Below are positions 55,203 to 63,510 of a stretch of 64,000 bases of DNA, piece after piece. The stretch covers positions 4,658,501 through 4,722,500 of the forward strand of contig NZ_CP115484.1 of the NCBI RefSeq assembly GCF_027627475.1, read 5' to 3'. Numbering within the stretch: the stretch's first letter is position 1; each line of letters starts with the position of its first letter. The notes beneath the pieces were generated by a model that saw only the letters and a list, made by a program, of their open reading frames with translations, did not search any database and was not told the origin of the DNA. Source of the stretch: Paenibacillus sp. SYP-B4298. GTDB lineage: Bacteria; Bacillota; Bacilli; Paenibacillales; Paenibacillaceae. The position numbers and the translations under genes were made by a program.

Positions 55203-56090
55203 TCACCTAACCGTATATCCCTTTAATCGCATGTAATCCCCTAAAGATTGCTCCCACTCAGGCATCCGATACAGGCGATTCATCTTTGCGTTGTCCAGCA
55301 CGCTATACTTCGGACGTCTCACTCCCGAGCCATCCACATCCTCCAGACTGATGGGAAGAAATTCTGCTGTTATTCCCGCCGCTCTAGCAATTTCACAGGC
55401 AAATGTATACCAACTGCATGCCCCTTCCCCAGAGCAATGGTACACACCGTAAGCGTCAATAGACTCCTGTATGAAATAAACGATGGCTCTGGCTACATCC
55501 AACGTATGCGTCGGAGACATCTGCTGGTCGCATACAACAGACGGCGCAGGCGTATCAGGACGACTGATCATCTGTATGATGCGGTCGACGAAATTGCCTT
55601 GCTTCCGGCTGGGTCCAGCAACTCCGAACAAGGAGGAAACCCGGAAAATAAAGTATCGGTCATGGTTGGCAGCCAGAAGCTGTTCACCTGCGACTTTGGA
55701 TACTCCATACATGTTAAGCGGGGATGTTGCTTCCTCCTCCGTATAGGGGGTGCGCTGTGTACCATCCATAACATAGTCCGTGCTAATATGGAATAAGACG
55801 ATCCCACGAGCGTTGCAGAAGCGTGCTAACTCATGGACGGCAATCGCATTCACCGAGAATGCAGAGCCCGGATCGTCTTCACACAGCTCCAGGCTATGTA
55901 CCGCCGTACAATTAATTAATACATCGAAGGGAATATACTCCGATAACCTTGCAGAGATGTCGAAGGTATGATGCAAATCGAGAACATCCCGACTCAATGA
56001 AATGACCTCAACCTTCGCCGTCTGCAGCACCCGCTGTACATCTGTACCCAGTTGACCGCCTCGGCCAAGGAGCAGAACGCGTTTTTTCAT
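55203..56090 (-). CDS. rmlD: dTDP-4-dehydrorhamnose reductase
   Basis: A protein of 295 residues with the Rossmann motif GRGGQLGTDV, HISTDYVMDG, the catalytic Tyr/Lys in YGVSKVAGE and FRVSSLFG, as in RmlD proteins that reduce dTDP-4-keto-L-rhamnose with NADPH. A strong GGAGG precedes the ATG. It is the last gene of a leftward run with rmlC and the stand-alone adenylation gene and ends at the 55148-55194 hairpin. Confidence 0.93.
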   Translation of the reverse strand: MKKRVLLLGRGGQLGTDVQRVLQTAKVEVISLSRDVLDLHHTFDISARLSEYIPFDVLINCTAVHSLELCEDDPGSAFSVNAIAVHELARFCNARGIVLFHISTDYVMDGTQRTPYTEEEATSPLNMYGVSKVAGEQLLAANHDRYFIFRVSSLFGVAGPSRKQGNFVDRIIQMISRPDTPAPSVVCDQQMSPTHTLDVARAIVYFIQESIDAYGVYHCSGEGACSWYTFACEIARAAGITAEFLPISLEDVDGSGVRRPKYSVLDNAKMNRLYRMPEWEQSLGDYMRLKGYTVR

Positions 56091-56123
56091 GTGCAGTAAA
56101 ACCTCCTTGCGGTCTGCGCCGGA

Positions 56124-56675
56124 TTACAATTCCTCATCAGGCTTGATCTCTGCCAGACGGGGAAGCCATCGATCCTTATCGGACAGGATCGCGCTGCTGA
56201 TCGGCCACTCTATCCCTAGGTCTGGATCATTCCATATAATCCCCCGGTCGGCCTCAGGACGGTAGTGCTGATCCACCTTGTACAGCACTCTTGCATGATC
56301 GGTCAGTGTACAGATTCCATGAGCGAAGCCTCTGGGCACGAATAGTTGACGTCGATTGGCTTCGCTCAATACAACTCCTGTCCATTGACCGTATGTACGA
56401 GAACCTTTTCGAAGATCGACTACAACGTCGAATATTACTCCCGATAAGACCCGGACTAACTTGGCCTGTGCATATCGCCCGCATTGATAATGCAGTCCTC
56501 TTATGGTCCCGGCTCTTAGAGACAACGACTCGTTATCCTGTATAAACTGAGCGTTCACCCCAAGCTGCTCCATTTGTCTGCAATTGTACGATTCTGTGAA
56601 ATACCCGCGGCTGTCTTCCTTCCAATCCGTCTCTATGATAATCACGCCGTCCAGCCGGGTTGTATACCTGTTCAA
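56124..56675 (-). CDS. rmlC: dTDP-4-dehydrorhamnose 3,5-epimerase
   Basis: A cupin of 183 residues with the RmlC motifs DSRGYFTESYN, IRGLHYQCG (catalytic His) and VPRGFAHGICTL. It produces dTDP-4-keto-L-rhamnose from the 4-keto-6-deoxyglucose nucleotide. It starts with TTG (56675), overlapping the stop of the adenylation gene (TTGA), with a GGGGGG ribosome site inside that gene, so it is translationally coupled. Its presence with rmlD supports an L-deoxysugar substrate for the glycosyltransferase of this locus. Confidence 0.93.
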   Translation of the reverse strand: MNRYTTRLDGVIIIETDWKEDSRGYFTESYNCRQMEQLGVNAQFIQDNESLSLRAGTIRGLHYQCGRYAQAKLVRVLSGVIFDVVVDLRKGSRTYGQWTGVVLSEANRRQLFVPRGFAHGICTLTDHARVLYKVDQHYRPEADRGIIWNDPDLGIEWPISSAILSDKDRWLPRLAEIKPDEEL

Positions 56676-58171
56676 TCTACCATCCCCCCACTCTCGCGAT
56701 ATTCAGTCATCAGTGTCTGTCGGTCAACCTTGCCGTTATGAGACAACGGTATCCGCTCAACCCTACAAAATACCGCAGGTATCATATATTCCGGCAGCAT
56801 GCGCTGAAGGTACTGCTTCAAGCGGGAATCCTGAATCACCTTGTCCGTTGTAAAGGTTGCAATCAGCACATTCCGAGTCTGCTCGCCCCAGACGACGGCC
56901 TGTGTAATGCCAGGATAGGCAAGAAGCACGGCCTCGATTTCCTTCAACTCAATTCGATAGCCTCTCCATTTAATTTGCTCGTCCATTCTACCCAGGCAGT
57001 GGAATTCCCCGCTGTCGTCCATAACCGCAAGATCGCCCGTCCGGTACACGAGTTCTCCATCCACGTAAGGACTCTGCACGAATTTACCACTCGTAAGCTC
57101 CTTCCGGTTGGCATAACCATGAGCGAGACCGATGCCAGCTATACATAGCTCGCCTTCCTGTCCAGCCGCCAGCGGCCGAAGATCGCCATCCATCACGAAC
57201 ATGCGCATATTGCGAATCGGAGTCCCAACGGTTATCTCCTCTTCTTCCATCATGTTCTTATAGGCGCACCATATTGTTGCCTCTGTCGGACCATACATAT
57301 TATAGAGTCGTGCATGAGTCATTCGTCTGATCCTGCCTATCAAGCCGTGGGAGACCCTCTCCCCGCCAATCATCACGTCCAGGACATTTGCCAGCGATAA
57401 TGCGCTTTGAGGATCGTTGAGCAGAAGCTCCAGCCGGGACGGCGTAATTTGGAGCATATCAATGAGATGATGACGTATTAACCGGCTGATCTCCCGGGGA
57501 TGACTCATTTGGTACTCATCTGCGAGGACAGTCAGCATCCCTCTCGTCAGAGGCAACAGTGCCTCAATTGCAAAAATATCAAAGGAAACTGTGGATAAGC
57601 ATAATATCCGTCTAAAAGGAATAAACTCTATCCGGTCCGCTATATCGTCAAAGACGTTAAGAACACCGTTCTGCTTAATGATGACCCCCTTGGGCTTCCC
57701 CGTTGTGCCAGAGGTGTAGGTTATATAGGCGAGATTGTTAGCAATAGCAGGCACATCCTCTTCATCTGCCGCAGCAGGCAGCGGCTTGTCAAGCGAGACG
57801 AAGTCAACATTCAATCGGCTTGCCAAATCAACGCGATTATCGTCGCAGAGTAGCAGCGATGCTCCGCTATCCTGCGTCATGTAACGTATTCGTTCATAAG
57901 GATATGCAGGGTCAACTGGCACGTATACCGCTCCACATTTGTTCACGGCAAGGATCGCGGCGACGAGCGCAACCGAGCGCCCGAGCAAGATGACAACAAC
58001 TGACCCTGGTTTGACTCCATTCTCACGAAGGACAGACGATATCCGGTTCACTTGCTGCAAGAGCTCTCCGTAGTCCAGACACTGCTCACGGCATACGAGA
58101 GCAGGCCGCTTAGGATCAATGGATGCTTGCTTACGAAAACGGACGTAGATGGAATCAGGTAGAGATGTCAT
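56672..58171 (-). CDS. Stand-alone amino-acid adenylation enzyme, glycine-like code
   Basis: A protein of 499 residues made of an NRPS-type A domain alone, with no carrier or condensation domain: YTSGTTGKPKGVIIK, NMYGPTEATIW, YRTGDLAVMD, GRMDEQIKWRGYRIELKEIE and LSHNGKVDR. Hand alignment with the PheA pocket gives about D-I-I-Q-M-G-M-I-W-K, close to the published glycine code D-I-L-Q-L-G-L-I-W-K, so glycine is the best guess. The frame extends to 58192, but AAGGAG supports ATG 58171, just after the epimerase stop. It should load an amino acid on the separate carrier protein at 62.1 kb, for transfer by the BtrH-like protein (inference). Confidence 0.9.
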   Translation of the reverse strand: MTSLPDSIYVRFRKQASIDPKRPALVCREQCLDYGELLQQVNRISSVLRENGVKPGSVVVILLGRSVALVAAILAVNKCGAVYVPVDPAYPYERIRYMTQDSGASLLLCDDNRVDLASRLNVDFVSLDKPLPAAADEEDVPAIANNLAYITYTSGTTGKPKGVIIKQNGVLNVFDDIADRIEFIPFRRILCLSTVSFDIFAIEALLPLTRGMLTVLADEYQMSHPREISRLIRHHLIDMLQITPSRLELLLNDPQSALSLANVLDVMIGGERVSHGLIGRIRRMTHARLYNMYGPTEATIWCAYKNMMEEEEITVGTPIRNMRMFVMDGDLRPLAAGQEGELCIAGIGLAHGYANRKELTSGKFVQSPYVDGELVYRTGDLAVMDDSGEFHCLGRMDEQIKWRGYRIELKEIEAVLLAYPGITQAVVWGEQTRNVLIATFTTDKVIQDSRLKQYLQRMLPEYMIPAVFCRVERIPLSHNGKVDRQTLMTEYRESGGMVD

Positions 58172-58172
58172 G

Positions 58173-59225
58173 CTACATCGACTCCTTCGCAAGCAGGTTC
58201 AGATCCAGCGCACCACCGTACATACAGACCTCATTCAGTACCGCGTGCCAGCGCTGAAGCTCTCTATACCAATGGATCGTATACGTATCCGGCGTTTCGG
58301 CAACCCTTCCCTGCTCCAATGCCGAGTATACCTGCAGAGCCCCCTCCAAGGCGGTCCGCTTCGCCTTCCAGTCCACAATTCGCCCGATTTTGGAGAAGTC
58401 TACCCGGTAAGATCGGTGATCCTCATCGCCATACCATTCAATGACCGTCTTCTTCGGGAGATGGCTGGCGATGTCTTCGGCCAATGCTCTCATCTGGTAA
58501 TTGGCCTCATTAGCCCCGACATTCATAATCTGCCGGTTAACCCGATCCGGCTCGGCCTTGAGCACAGCGCACATCGCTTCCGCCGCATCCTCTACATGCA
58601 ACATCGGTCGCCACTGTTCTCCGCCTCTCATTAAGGGGATAACCCTCTTGCTCCAGGCGCCCAGCGCCATCGCATTCACCGCCAGATCGAATCTCATACG
58701 CGGCGAACAACCATATACCGTGGCCAATCGTACAACCGTTACCGCGAATTGCTCTTCGGCAATGGCAAGGACACCCTTCTCCGCCTCTGCGTTCGCTTGG
58801 GCATAGACGGTCAAGGGATTTATAGTGGATTGCTCATCAACAATCTGATCGGGCGGATGAAACCCATAGACGCTGCAGGAGGAAGAGAGAATATAACGCT
58901 TCACTCCCATTCGCTGTGCCATCTTTGCCATACCAATCCGCGAGGAACAGTTAATCTCCCATGTCGCATCAGGGAACGCCTCCCCGGATGGGTCGTTCGA
59001 TAAAGCGGCCAAATCGATAACCGCATCGATTCCTTTCAGTAAGGTATCGTGCATTCTTCGCGTATCTTCCTGTACAATCTGCAGGTTCGGATGAATCTGT
59101 AGTTTATCCTTACCGAAGAAGAATCGGTCAAGTGCCACGACATGGTAGTCTTGCGACAATAGCTTAGCTACCAGAACAGTGCCGATATATCCTCCTGCTC
59201 CGGTTACAAGTACCTTATTTATCAT
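58173..59225 (-). CDS. NAD-dependent epimerase/dehydratase-like extended SDR, catalytic Lys replaced
   Basis: A protein of 350 residues with the extended-SDR motif VTGAGGYIGTVL, DLAALSNDPSG, YILSSSCSVYG and a nucleotide-sugar-type C-terminal half. In place of the usual YxxxK it reads VYAQANAEAEK, with Asn where Lys is expected; the DNA (TAT GCC CAA GCG AAC) is clear. It may use a different proton relay, bind without catalysis, or belong to a subfamily with this change. The ATG at 59225 has GGAGG at 8 bases and is preferred to 59243. It starts the leftward run to the adenylation, rmlC and rmlD genes and is divergent from a dioxygenase gene. Confidence 0.83.
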   Translation of the reverse strand: MINKVLVTGAGGYIGTVLVAKLLSQDYHVVALDRFFFGKDKLQIHPNLQIVQEDTRRMHDTLLKGIDAVIDLAALSNDPSGEAFPDATWEINCSSRIGMAKMAQRMGVKRYILSSSCSVYGFHPPDQIVDEQSTINPLTVYAQANAEAEKGVLAIAEEQFAVTVVRLATVYGCSPRMRFDLAVNAMALGAWSKRVIPLMRGGEQWRPMLHVEDAAEAMCAVLKAEPDRVNRQIMNVGANEANYQMRALAEDIASHLPKKTVIEWYGDEDHRSYRVDFSKIGRIVDWKAKRTALEGALQVYSALEQGRVAETPDTYTIHWYRELQRWHAVLNEVCMYGGALDLNLLAKESM

Positions 59226-59399
59226 GCCCCTATCCTCCTTCACGTCTGGAATTAATCTGTAATCGAATGCTCTTATGCGGAATCATAACAATCGGACACG
59301 TCTGAGCGCTCTGCTTTTAACGCGATCATTCAATAAGCCGAGTAGAGGGGGCAGAACTGCGACTATGATGAAGGAAATCTACGGAGAAGGAGAACCTTT

Positions 59400-60215
59400 A
59401 TGCAGCCCATGATCACCACATCGGAAATGGAATTTTTCCATGAATACGGTTATCTCGTGAAACGAAATGTTTTCCCATACGCATCTCTACAGGAAATCGC
59501 CAGCGAGTATAAGAAAATCTGGCTTCAGATGATCGCAGATGGCGAGATTGTACAGAAAACAGAAAAACCGCTCGACAGCCTGTTCCCCCGATTGAGAGAT
59601 CATTACCGGACCAACGATGTCGTCCGCCAGTTCTCGATTCATCCTATATTAGTCGGTATGGCTGAACAATTGATTGGCGAGGAGCCTTTAGTTGTACAAG
59701 GAACGTATTATATTAAGGCTCCCCAAACCCGCGGCATCCCGATCCATCAGGATAATTACGATATGGGGATCGCACCTGGAACGACATTATCGGCATGGCT
59801 TAGCATCGATGCATCGGATCAGGAGAACGGAGGCTTATACATTATTCCGAAAACACATACGTATGATCTGGTGATTCCCCATATCACACATGCGGTTGAG
59901 CGTCATGAATGGAGTGAAATATATGATCTGCCTCAGCCGTATGAAGTTGTAGACATCGTAACAGAGCCGGGTGATATGGTCTTCTTCAACGGCAATCTCA
60001 TTCACGGGTCTTACCGCAATCAGACCTATGACCGGTTCAGGCAGTCGTTTGTCGTACATTACGCGGGAATCAGTATAGAGAAAACCAGTGTAAACTATAA
60101 CTATCTGCTGGATAAACACGGGAGGCGGGTTAGACGGAGGCTTAACCTGGAGCCTAAGGCAGTCGCTACTCAAGGTTCGATATTCACCTGGAAGGATAAG
60201 GGCTACGTCTATTAA
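59400..60215 (+). CDS. PhyH-type Fe(II)/2-oxoglutarate dioxygenase (copy 1)
   Basis: A protein of 271 residues of the phytanoyl-CoA dioxygenase family. The iron ligands are visible as PIHQDNYDMG (His-x-Asp) and LIHGSYRN (distal His), and the 2-oxoglutarate Arg lies in RFRQSFVVHY. Family members hydroxylate unactivated carbons of small molecules, including carrier-bound amino acids and natural-product scaffolds. GGAG precedes the ATG. It shares motifs and spacing with the dioxygenase at 61283-62071, so the two are paralogues. It is transcribed opposite to most of the locus and ends at a bidirectional hairpin. Confidence 0.92.
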   Translation: MQPMITTSEMEFFHEYGYLVKRNVFPYASLQEIASEYKKIWLQMIADGEIVQKTEKPLDSLFPRLRDHYRTNDVVRQFSIHPILVGMAEQLIGEEPLVVQGTYYIKAPQTRGIPIHQDNYDMGIAPGTTLSAWLSIDASDQENGGLYIIPKTHTYDLVIPHITHAVERHEWSEIYDLPQPYEVVDIVTEPGDMVFFNGNLIHGSYRNQTYDRFRQSFVVHYAGISIEKTSVNYNYLLDKHGRRVRRRLNLEPKAVATQGSIFTWKDKGYVY

Positions 60216-60227
60216 GCGCCCAATTAT

Positions 60228-60266
60228 AAAAAGCAGGACCGGGCTGACAGCCCCGTCCTGCTTTTT
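60228..60266. terminator. Strong bidirectional terminator
   Basis: AAAAAGCAGGAC at 60228-60239 pairs with GTCCTGCTTTTT at 60255-60266, with an inner GGGCT/AGCCC stem and T runs on both strands. It separates the convergent dioxygenase and BtrH-like genes. Confidence 0.9.
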
Positions 60267-60269
60267 ATT

Positions 60270-61265
60270 CTACGCCTCTTGAACAGCAGGCCTTGTAAGT
60301 TCAAGTATGTCATTGGCGATGCCCTCTTCCAATTGGGCTAACTGCCTGATTCTAAGTTCTACTCGCGGGAAGGCAGATGCCGGATCCCTCATGAAGCAGG
60401 TTTTCATCAATATATTGTTCACCGTCTTCCATTCCTGTGCAGCGTCTCGGAGTAGATTGGCATGAGAAGCGAGCCGTCTCTCCCCGCAGCCGTCGGCCGC
60501 GCGATCCAGCAGGTCTGCAAAGTTCAGCCTTCCATTAGATAATCGAGTGATAACAGCAAACAAAGGACAGGTATCGATCCGTCTATACTGATCCGTCTCC
60601 TCCTTCATGCTTGTCGTCTGGCCTAGTTCCTCGGCGAATTGCCGCATCAATGAGAAACATCCTTGGGCAGAGGACAACTTATCTGGCCTTAGCTTCCGCT
60701 CCATCTCACGGTGCAGGATTTCGAACCATTGCAAAGACGGCTCTGCAGGAGGAACCGGATGAAAGACGATGCAATCCAGCGTATGCTCCAGCAATTCCCC
60801 GTAAGGAAGGCTTACTATACGCTTGGCAAATATGTGGTCTGCACATATCAGTTCCCGCTTGCCGCCGTCAATACCGATGACCATAAACAGATGCTGTGAA
60901 TGATAGTTCCTAAATTCAGGGTGCCACGGGCAATGGTAGCCGTCCAGCGTGAAGAGTACAGGAATGCCCTGTCTCAACGGTTCGATCGCCATTTCAATTC
61001 CTTGTTTTACCCGTATATCGTAATACTCATCGATGCTAATCCCTACATACCGTCTCAGATTGGACTGAGGCTCGAATGTACTGCTTTGGACACGCCCCCC
61101 TATATTCGACGGTGCGGTCTTCTCTGCCGGGGTGTAGTAGAAATCCCATGCTCCTTCAAATAGCATCGTCGGTTCCTTGCCCCACATGGAAGCCAGACTG
61201 ACTACGGTCGATTCAAAACAATTCAATTGTTCATTATCCAACAGCAGGGATGAGACGTTCAACAT
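60270..61265 (-). CDS. BtrH-like cysteine acyltransferase, second copy type
   Basis: A protein of 331 residues. Near the N-terminus NCFESTVVSLASMWG carries the candidate catalytic Cys16; YHSQHLFMVIGID has the His and LICADHIF the Asp, the order of BtrH/C39-like enzymes. The C-terminal 150 residues are helical. It differs strongly in sequence from the BtrH-like protein at 20.4-21.5 kb, so it is a distant paralogue and not a recent duplicate. GGAGGAAGGGG precedes the ATG. Together with the carrier protein and the glycine-type adenylation enzyme it suggests transfer of a carrier-bound aminoacyl group to an acceptor amine or hydroxyl (inference). Confidence 0.72.
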   Translation of the reverse strand: MLNVSSLLLDNEQLNCFESTVVSLASMWGKEPTMLFEGAWDFYYTPAEKTAPSNIGGRVQSSTFEPQSNLRRYVGISIDEYYDIRVKQGIEMAIEPLRQGIPVLFTLDGYHCPWHPEFRNYHSQHLFMVIGIDGGKRELICADHIFAKRIVSLPYGELLEHTLDCIVFHPVPPAEPSLQWFEILHREMERKLRPDKLSSAQGCFSLMRQFAEELGQTTSMKEETDQYRRIDTCPLFAVITRLSNGRLNFADLLDRAADGCGERRLASHANLLRDAAQEWKTVNNILMKTCFMRDPASAFPRVELRIRQLAQLEEGIANDILELTRPAVQEA

Positions 61266-61282
61266 AGAGATCCCCTTCCTCC

Positions 61283-62071
61283 CTAATGTTCTGCAAACAT
61301 CCGCTTCACAGCGTGCGCCTTGTGGAGCCGCCGTGTTTCGCGTTCCCCGCGCTTATTCAACAGCCGACTATGCTGAACGAATATTTTTTCCGTGCTGTAA
61401 CTTACATAATGAACAACATACGACATTCGGAAACGGTCGGACGTCGTATTGGCATGGGAGCCATGTAGTACATTGCCGTTAAACAAAATGATATCCCCGG
61501 GTTCGGTTTCGACGGATACCACAGCATAGTTCGCCGGAACAGGTACCGATTGGGCATAGACAGAAGAACTTGCAGGGTTGCGGGGTTTTAACAGTCCCAA
61601 TCGATGAGAGCCGGGAACGAACTGCATCCCCCCATTCACCTCGGCTGTGCGGTCAAGACTAATCCAGGCCGCACAGGAGGTGCCTGGCGCTGCGCCAATA
61701 TCATAGTTATCCTGATGCATAGGGAGCTCTTTACTTCCGGGCGCTTTATAAAAACCTGTCCCGCCTACAACCAGTGCCTCCTCCCCGAAAATCTGTTCCA
61801 TCAAATACTGGATTCGCTCGTCCAATGCGGTAGCTCTCAATAATGCGCTCTCCTCATGGGCGTTGCGAATAGGAGAAAATAGACGGTCAGGCGAGTTTCC
61901 CCCGCCTGGATCGGATCCCGCCCCGGAGGCCCTGTAGCGAGAGAACCACAAGCTTTTCAGCTCTGATCGCAGCCCCTCCACCTCATCCGGCGCTAAAACT
62001 TGCCGGAGAACCACATATCCGTTCTGAGCCAAGCTTTCGTTTTCGCTTGCTGACCATGTCCTCAGCACCAT
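61283..62071 (-). CDS. PhyH-type Fe(II)/2-oxoglutarate dioxygenase (copy 2)
   Basis: A protein of 262 residues with iron ligands in LPMHQDNYDIG and VLHGSHAN and an Arg in RFRMSYVVHY; HQDNYDxGxAPGTxxxAWxS is shared with the copy at 59.4 kb. The first ATG (62104) overlaps the carrier-protein gene; AGGTGG at 7 bases supports ATG 62071. It lies directly after the carrier-protein gene and before the BtrH-like gene in the same direction, so it may hydroxylate a carrier-bound acyl or aminoacyl group before transfer. Confidence 0.92.
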   Translation of the reverse strand: MVLRTWSASENESLAQNGYVVLRQVLAPDEVEGLRSELKSLWFSRYRASGAGSDPGGGNSPDRLFSPIRNAHEESALLRATALDERIQYLMEQIFGEEALVVGGTGFYKAPGSKELPMHQDNYDIGAAPGTSCAAWISLDRTAEVNGGMQFVPGSHRLGLLKPRNPASSSVYAQSVPVPANYAVVSVETEPGDIILFNGNVLHGSHANTTSDRFRMSYVVHYVSYSTEKIFVQHSRLLNKRGERETRRLHKAHAVKRMFAEH

Positions 62072-62084
62072 TTGCCGACCACCT

Positions 62085-62336
62085 TTATTCTGCTTTCTCT
62101 TCATCAGGAATTAAGCTATGAACATATTGATATACATTCCTCAGCGTAACCATATCATCCAGTTGAAGCCGATTATCCAACACATCAATATCCATGATCA
62201 CCTCCAGTTCGATCAGCAAATCAATGACTGCCGTCGAATCCAGACCGATCTGGGCAAATTCGCTTTCCAGCGTTACATTCGCCATTCCGCAGCGGCCCTG
62301 TACAAGCTTGATAAGATGATCCTCATGTAATCTCAT
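62085..62336 (-). CDS. Stand-alone carrier protein of the second locus
   Basis: An acidic protein of 83 residues with the phosphopantetheine motif IGLDSTAVIDLL (Ser34) and the helix pattern of ACP/PCP proteins. It lies between the glycosyltransferase and a dioxygenase gene in one leftward operon. It is the only carrier protein of the 52-64 kb region and so the probable partner of the stand-alone adenylation enzyme, the dioxygenases and the BtrH-like transferase. Confidence 0.9.
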   Translation of the reverse strand: MRLHEDHLIKLVQGRCGMANVTLESEFAQIGLDSTAVIDLLIELEVIMDIDVLDNRLQLDDMVTLRNVYQYVHSLIPDEEKAE

Positions 62337-62355
62337 CCATGTTCACTCCTCGCTA

Positions 62356-63510
62356 TTATCTTCTGTATAGGACACGCTCAACTAATGTCGCCCCGGACTC
62401 GTTGGGACGATACGTCTGCAACTGCTCCCTGAGCCGGTCAGCAGCCTGCGAGTATGTGTCGTCCTCTAATAATCTCAGGCACGCCTCCCCCATGGCGTCC
62501 TTCTGAATATTATCAGGGTCCACTTGCACTGCAATACCGAGCTTTTCACATCGGCTGGCAAGAAGCGGCTGTTCATCTCCGAGAGGGATGATAAGCAGCG
62601 GGACGCCGTATCGCATCGCCTTTTGAATCGTATTACAGCCTCCGTGAGTAATGACAGCGCTGGATAAGGGAAATAGCTGATCATGAATGGGGTATTGGTC
62701 ATAAAAGTGCAAATTGGCAGGAAAACTCTGACGAAGGCGAAGACTGCTCTGGTCGGATAACAACAGATTGACAGGCTCGTGTTCTAATGCGGCTATGCTG
62801 GCATCGATGTAATCGGTCATGGTAGCCCTGTAATCGACCTTGGATAGAGAAGAACTACAGATCAGGACCGACGGCCTGTCATTATCCGGAACGGATACAG
62901 GCTCGCTCAAGGGAACATAAGCGCAAGCGCCGATCACTTCCGTATTCGGTGGGAGCCCCTCCCAATGCTCCATCATTTCGGGATATACCATGACAAGATG
63001 CATATAAGGAGAGAGCCCCGCCATATCCCCTCTCATTCGTCGTTCGTCGCTCAGGAGGGGCAAACAAGCTTTCCTTCTTGCGTGATTTAATATATCCGCA
63101 TATCGGGCTTGGGCCCGCTTCACGATAGATGGGATGCCTGGAATCAACTCATCCGGCAGAGGAACAGAGGTTTGAAAGCTAACCCAGGGAATACCTAAGC
63201 TTTCTGCGCAGTAGGCCGGGGCCGGCATTCCCGAATCAACGATGAGCAGGTCGATGTCCAGCTCACGCAGGCGCTCGCTGATCTCAACCATGGAGCGAGA
63301 GATGAAATCCATCGGAATCATTCCCCAGCCAATCTCTACAAATTTCACCAGACTGCCTTCGACAAGCGAACGCAGCGAGAGATGTCCCATAAAATAAACG
63401 TCATGCTCACGTTCAGCCAAAGCCTGGCCAATCCCCAGCGCGGGGATGACATGACCCAGCAACTTTTGACTGATAATCGCGATTCGGCTTCTTCTGCATG
63501 CCTTATCCAT
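62356..63510 (-). CDS. GT1-family glycosyltransferase (macrolide/UGT type)
   Basis: A protein of 384 residues with a GT-B fold: N-terminal acceptor domain starting RIAIISQKLLGHVIPALG and the C-terminal donor signature VITHGGCNTIQKAMRYGVPL followed by PLGDEQP. Such enzymes move a sugar from a nucleotide donor to small-molecule acceptors. With rmlA, rmlC and rmlD nearby, a dTDP-6-deoxy-L-sugar such as rhamnose is a good donor guess. Its start overlaps the end of the aminopeptidase-like gene by 8 bases. Confidence 0.92.
   Translation of the reverse strand: MDKACRRSRIAIISQKLLGHVIPALGIGQALAEREHDVYFMGHLSLRSLVEGSLVKFVEIGWGMIPMDFISRSMVEISERLRELDIDLLIVDSGMPAPAYCAESLGIPWVSFQTSVPLPDELIPGIPSIVKRAQARYADILNHARRKACLPLLSDERRMRGDMAGLSPYMHLVMVYPEMMEHWEGLPPNTEVIGACAYVPLSEPVSVPDNDRPSVLICSSSLSKVDYRATMTDYIDASIAALEHEPVNLLLSDQSSLRLRQSFPANLHFYDQYPIHDQLFPLSSAVITHGGCNTIQKAMRYGVPLLIIPLGDEQPLLASRCEKLGIAVQVDPDNIQKDAMGEACLRLLEDDTYSQAADRLREQLQTYRPNESGATLVERVLYRR

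Noticed and set aside
58173-59225. Epimerase-like SDR as the missing RmlB (dTDP-glucose 4,6-dehydratase)
   Set aside because: It lacks the YxxxK of RmlB, and the sequence after the Rossmann motif differs from RmlB; RmlB seems to be outside the window.
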